Positions 5,703 to 6,745 of a DNA stretch of 6,745 bases are shown here, in pieces (position 1 is the first letter of the stretch; every line of letters starts with the position of its first letter). The notes below the pieces were generated by a model. It saw only the letters and a program-made list of their open reading frames with translations. It had not been told where the DNA came from and did no database searches. The stretch comes from Chloroflexota bacterium. GTDB taxonomy: Bacteria; Chloroflexota; Dehalococcoidia; Tepidiformales; Tepidiformaceae. The stretch is from positions 1 through 6,745 of the forward strand of contig JANXYE010000361.1 in assembly GCA_025350285.1 (NCBI GenBank), written 5' to 3'. The position numbers were made by a program, and so were the translations under genes.

Positions 5703-6745
5703 GTGAACCTACCTGAACGCTGGGACCTCGAAGTCGATGTTGCCGTGCTTGGCTCCGGAGCATCGGCACTCACGGCGGCGCTTGCGGCTGCCGACACGGG
5801 CGCGAAGGTGGCGGTGCTGGAGAAGGGCGCCCTCGTGGGCGGGACGAGCGCGATGTCCGGAGGTATCGCATGGATTCCCAACAACCACCACCAGGCTTCG
5901 CATGGAATCGCGGACTCTCGTGAGGACGCCCTCGCCTACCTCTCATCGCTCTCCCTTGGGGTCATGGATGTGGACCTGGCTGAAGCGTTTGTTGACCGCG
6001 GCCCTGAGATGGTCCGCTACCTGGAAGAGCACACGCCCGTGCGCTTCCATCTCGCCGAAGGCTACCCCGACTACCATCCGGAACACCCCGGTGGCTTGCC
6101 GCGCGGGGGACGCTCGCTCGACCCCGACCTTTTCGCGTTCGAGGAGTTGGGCTCCTGGGCCGGTCGGGTCAACGGCCAGGGTACGGACCTTCACCCACAG
6201 GCGCCGGTGGTCCCGGTCACCCTTGTCGAAGCCATGGTAACGGGAATACCCGACGCCGAGGTGCTCGCCGAGCGGTCGCGGCGCGACTTCCGTGCGCTCG
6301 GACAGGCATTAATCGGCGGGCTACTCAAGGGCTGTCTCGAACGGGAATTGCCGGTCATGACGGGCGTGCGGGCGGTCGAACTGATTCGTCGCGATGCGGC
6401 CGTCGTCGGAGTGCGCACGGAACGTGACGGCCGGGATTTCTTCATCAAGGCACGCAAGGGCGTCGTGCTTGCCACTGGCGGCTTCGAATGGAGCAGCGAA
6501 CTGGTGAAGGCGTTCCTGCGCGGACCGCTCACCGGGCCAGCATCGCCTCCCGAGAACGAGGGCGATGGACTGATCATGGCGATGGAAGTCGGCGCCGCCC
6601 TGGGCAACATGAGCGAAGCGTGGTGGATGCCGACCATCCCGATCCCGGGCGAAACGGTGCGGGGCAAGCCGCTCTTTCGGATCTGTGTGTCGGAGAGGAC
6701 GCTCCCAGGGTCGATTCTCGTGAACCGCAAGGGGCAGCGCTTCGT
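5703..6745 (+). CDS. FAD-dependent oxidoreductase, fumarate reductase/3-ketosteroid dehydrogenase-like (truncated by window edge)
   Basis: 347 residues are visible and the frame is open at the right edge. The start is GTG 5703, with GGAGGT (5691-5696) six bases upstream. A Rossmann FAD-binding motif opens the protein: VAVLGSGASALTAALAAA (13-30), with Glu40 in VLEKG as the expected FAD ribose ligand. It is followed by GGTSAMSGGIAWIPNN (46-61), the flavin-contacting segment typical of the FAD_binding_2 family, which includes fumarate reductase flavoproteins, 3-ketosteroid delta-1-dehydrogenase and related enzymes. VVLATGGFEW (254-263) and ENEGDGLIMAMEVGAAL (284-300) are the conserved second FAD-binding parts. 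These enzymes add or remove hydrogen across a C-C bond next to a carbonyl. The substrate cannot be told, because the C-terminal half with catalytic residues is outside the window. No signal peptide is seen, so a cytoplasmic enzyme is likely. It probably has its own extended -10 promoter. Confidence 0.88.
   Translation, partial: MNLPERWDLEVDVAVLGSGASALTAALAAADTGAKVAVLEKGALVGGTSAMSGGIAWIPNNHHQASHGIADSREDALAYLSSLSLGVMDVDLAEAFVDRGPEMVRYLEEHTPVRFHLAEGYPDYHPEHPGGLPRGGRSLDPDLFAFEELGSWAGRVNGQGTDLHPQAPVVPVTLVEAMVTGIPDAEVLAERSRRDFRALGQALIGGLLKGCLERELPVMTGVRAVELIRRDAAVVGVRTERDGRDFFIKARKGVVLATGGFEWSSELVKAFLRGPLTGPASPPENEGDGLIMAMEVGAALGNMSEAWWMPTIPIPGETVRGKPLFRICVSERTLPGSILVNRKGQRF

Noticed and set aside
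1..6745. Absence of CTGCAG as a sign of restriction avoidance
   Set aside because: No CTGCAG was seen by eye, but only one or two are expected in a window this size, so absence is not informative. The enzyme's specificity is also unproven.
1..6745. CRISPR arrays, tRNA, rRNA, transposase genes
   Set aside because: No regularly spaced long repeats, no tRNA-like cloverleaf, no rRNA segments and no transposase or integrase motifs were recognised.

Overview
The window is GC-rich bacterial DNA, roughly mid-60s % G+C by eye in most genes. GC-rich third codon positions, a Uma2-type gene remnant and an intergenic heptamer repeat of the AACTCGG type suggest Chloroflexota (Thermomicrobia-like) or another high-GC lineage. 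No marker gene settles the taxonomy.

The left two thirds (1-4196) is a restriction-modification (R-M) locus with three different system types in about 4.2 kb. At the left edge, on the minus strand, is the 5' end of a gene resembling the N-terminal nuclease region of type ISP enzymes (LlaGI/LlaBIII-like). After a 320-bp intergenic stretch carrying a heptamer tandem repeat, the plus strand holds the first ~68 codons of a type III-like modification methyltransferase (mod). This breaks off just before its catalytic motifs. A 2.5-kb minus-strand gene of lower G+C follows, encoding a single 835-residue protein. Its N-terminal part is an M.PstI/M.BsuBI-like N6-adenine methyltransferase and its C-terminal part is an R.BsuBI/R.PstI-like endonuclease. 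To its right, on the plus strand, lies the C-terminal piece of a type III restriction (Res) subunit with its PD...ETK nuclease motif intact. The simplest reading is that an intact mod-res type III operon once ran left to right. Its middle (most of mod and the helicase part of res) was then replaced by the fused type II-like R-M gene in the opposite orientation.

The right third (4197-6745) looks like ordinary metabolic sequence: a complete VOC/glyoxalase-fold protein gene (4463-5047), then about 650 bp without a secure gene, then the 5' part of an FAD-dependent oxidoreductase of the fumarate reductase/3-ketosteroid dehydrogenase type (from 5703, cut by the window edge). The gene-poor stretch holds a C-terminal Uma2 remnant, an intrinsic-terminator-like hairpin for minus-strand transcription, a strong 11-bp hairpin and an extended -10 promoter for the FAD gene.

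The main point of interest is the R-M-inside-R-M replacement. Two others go with it: the fusion of a methyltransferase and an endonuclease usually encoded separately, and an internal start with a Shine-Dalgarno-like site at the fusion boundary that could also yield a free endonuclease.
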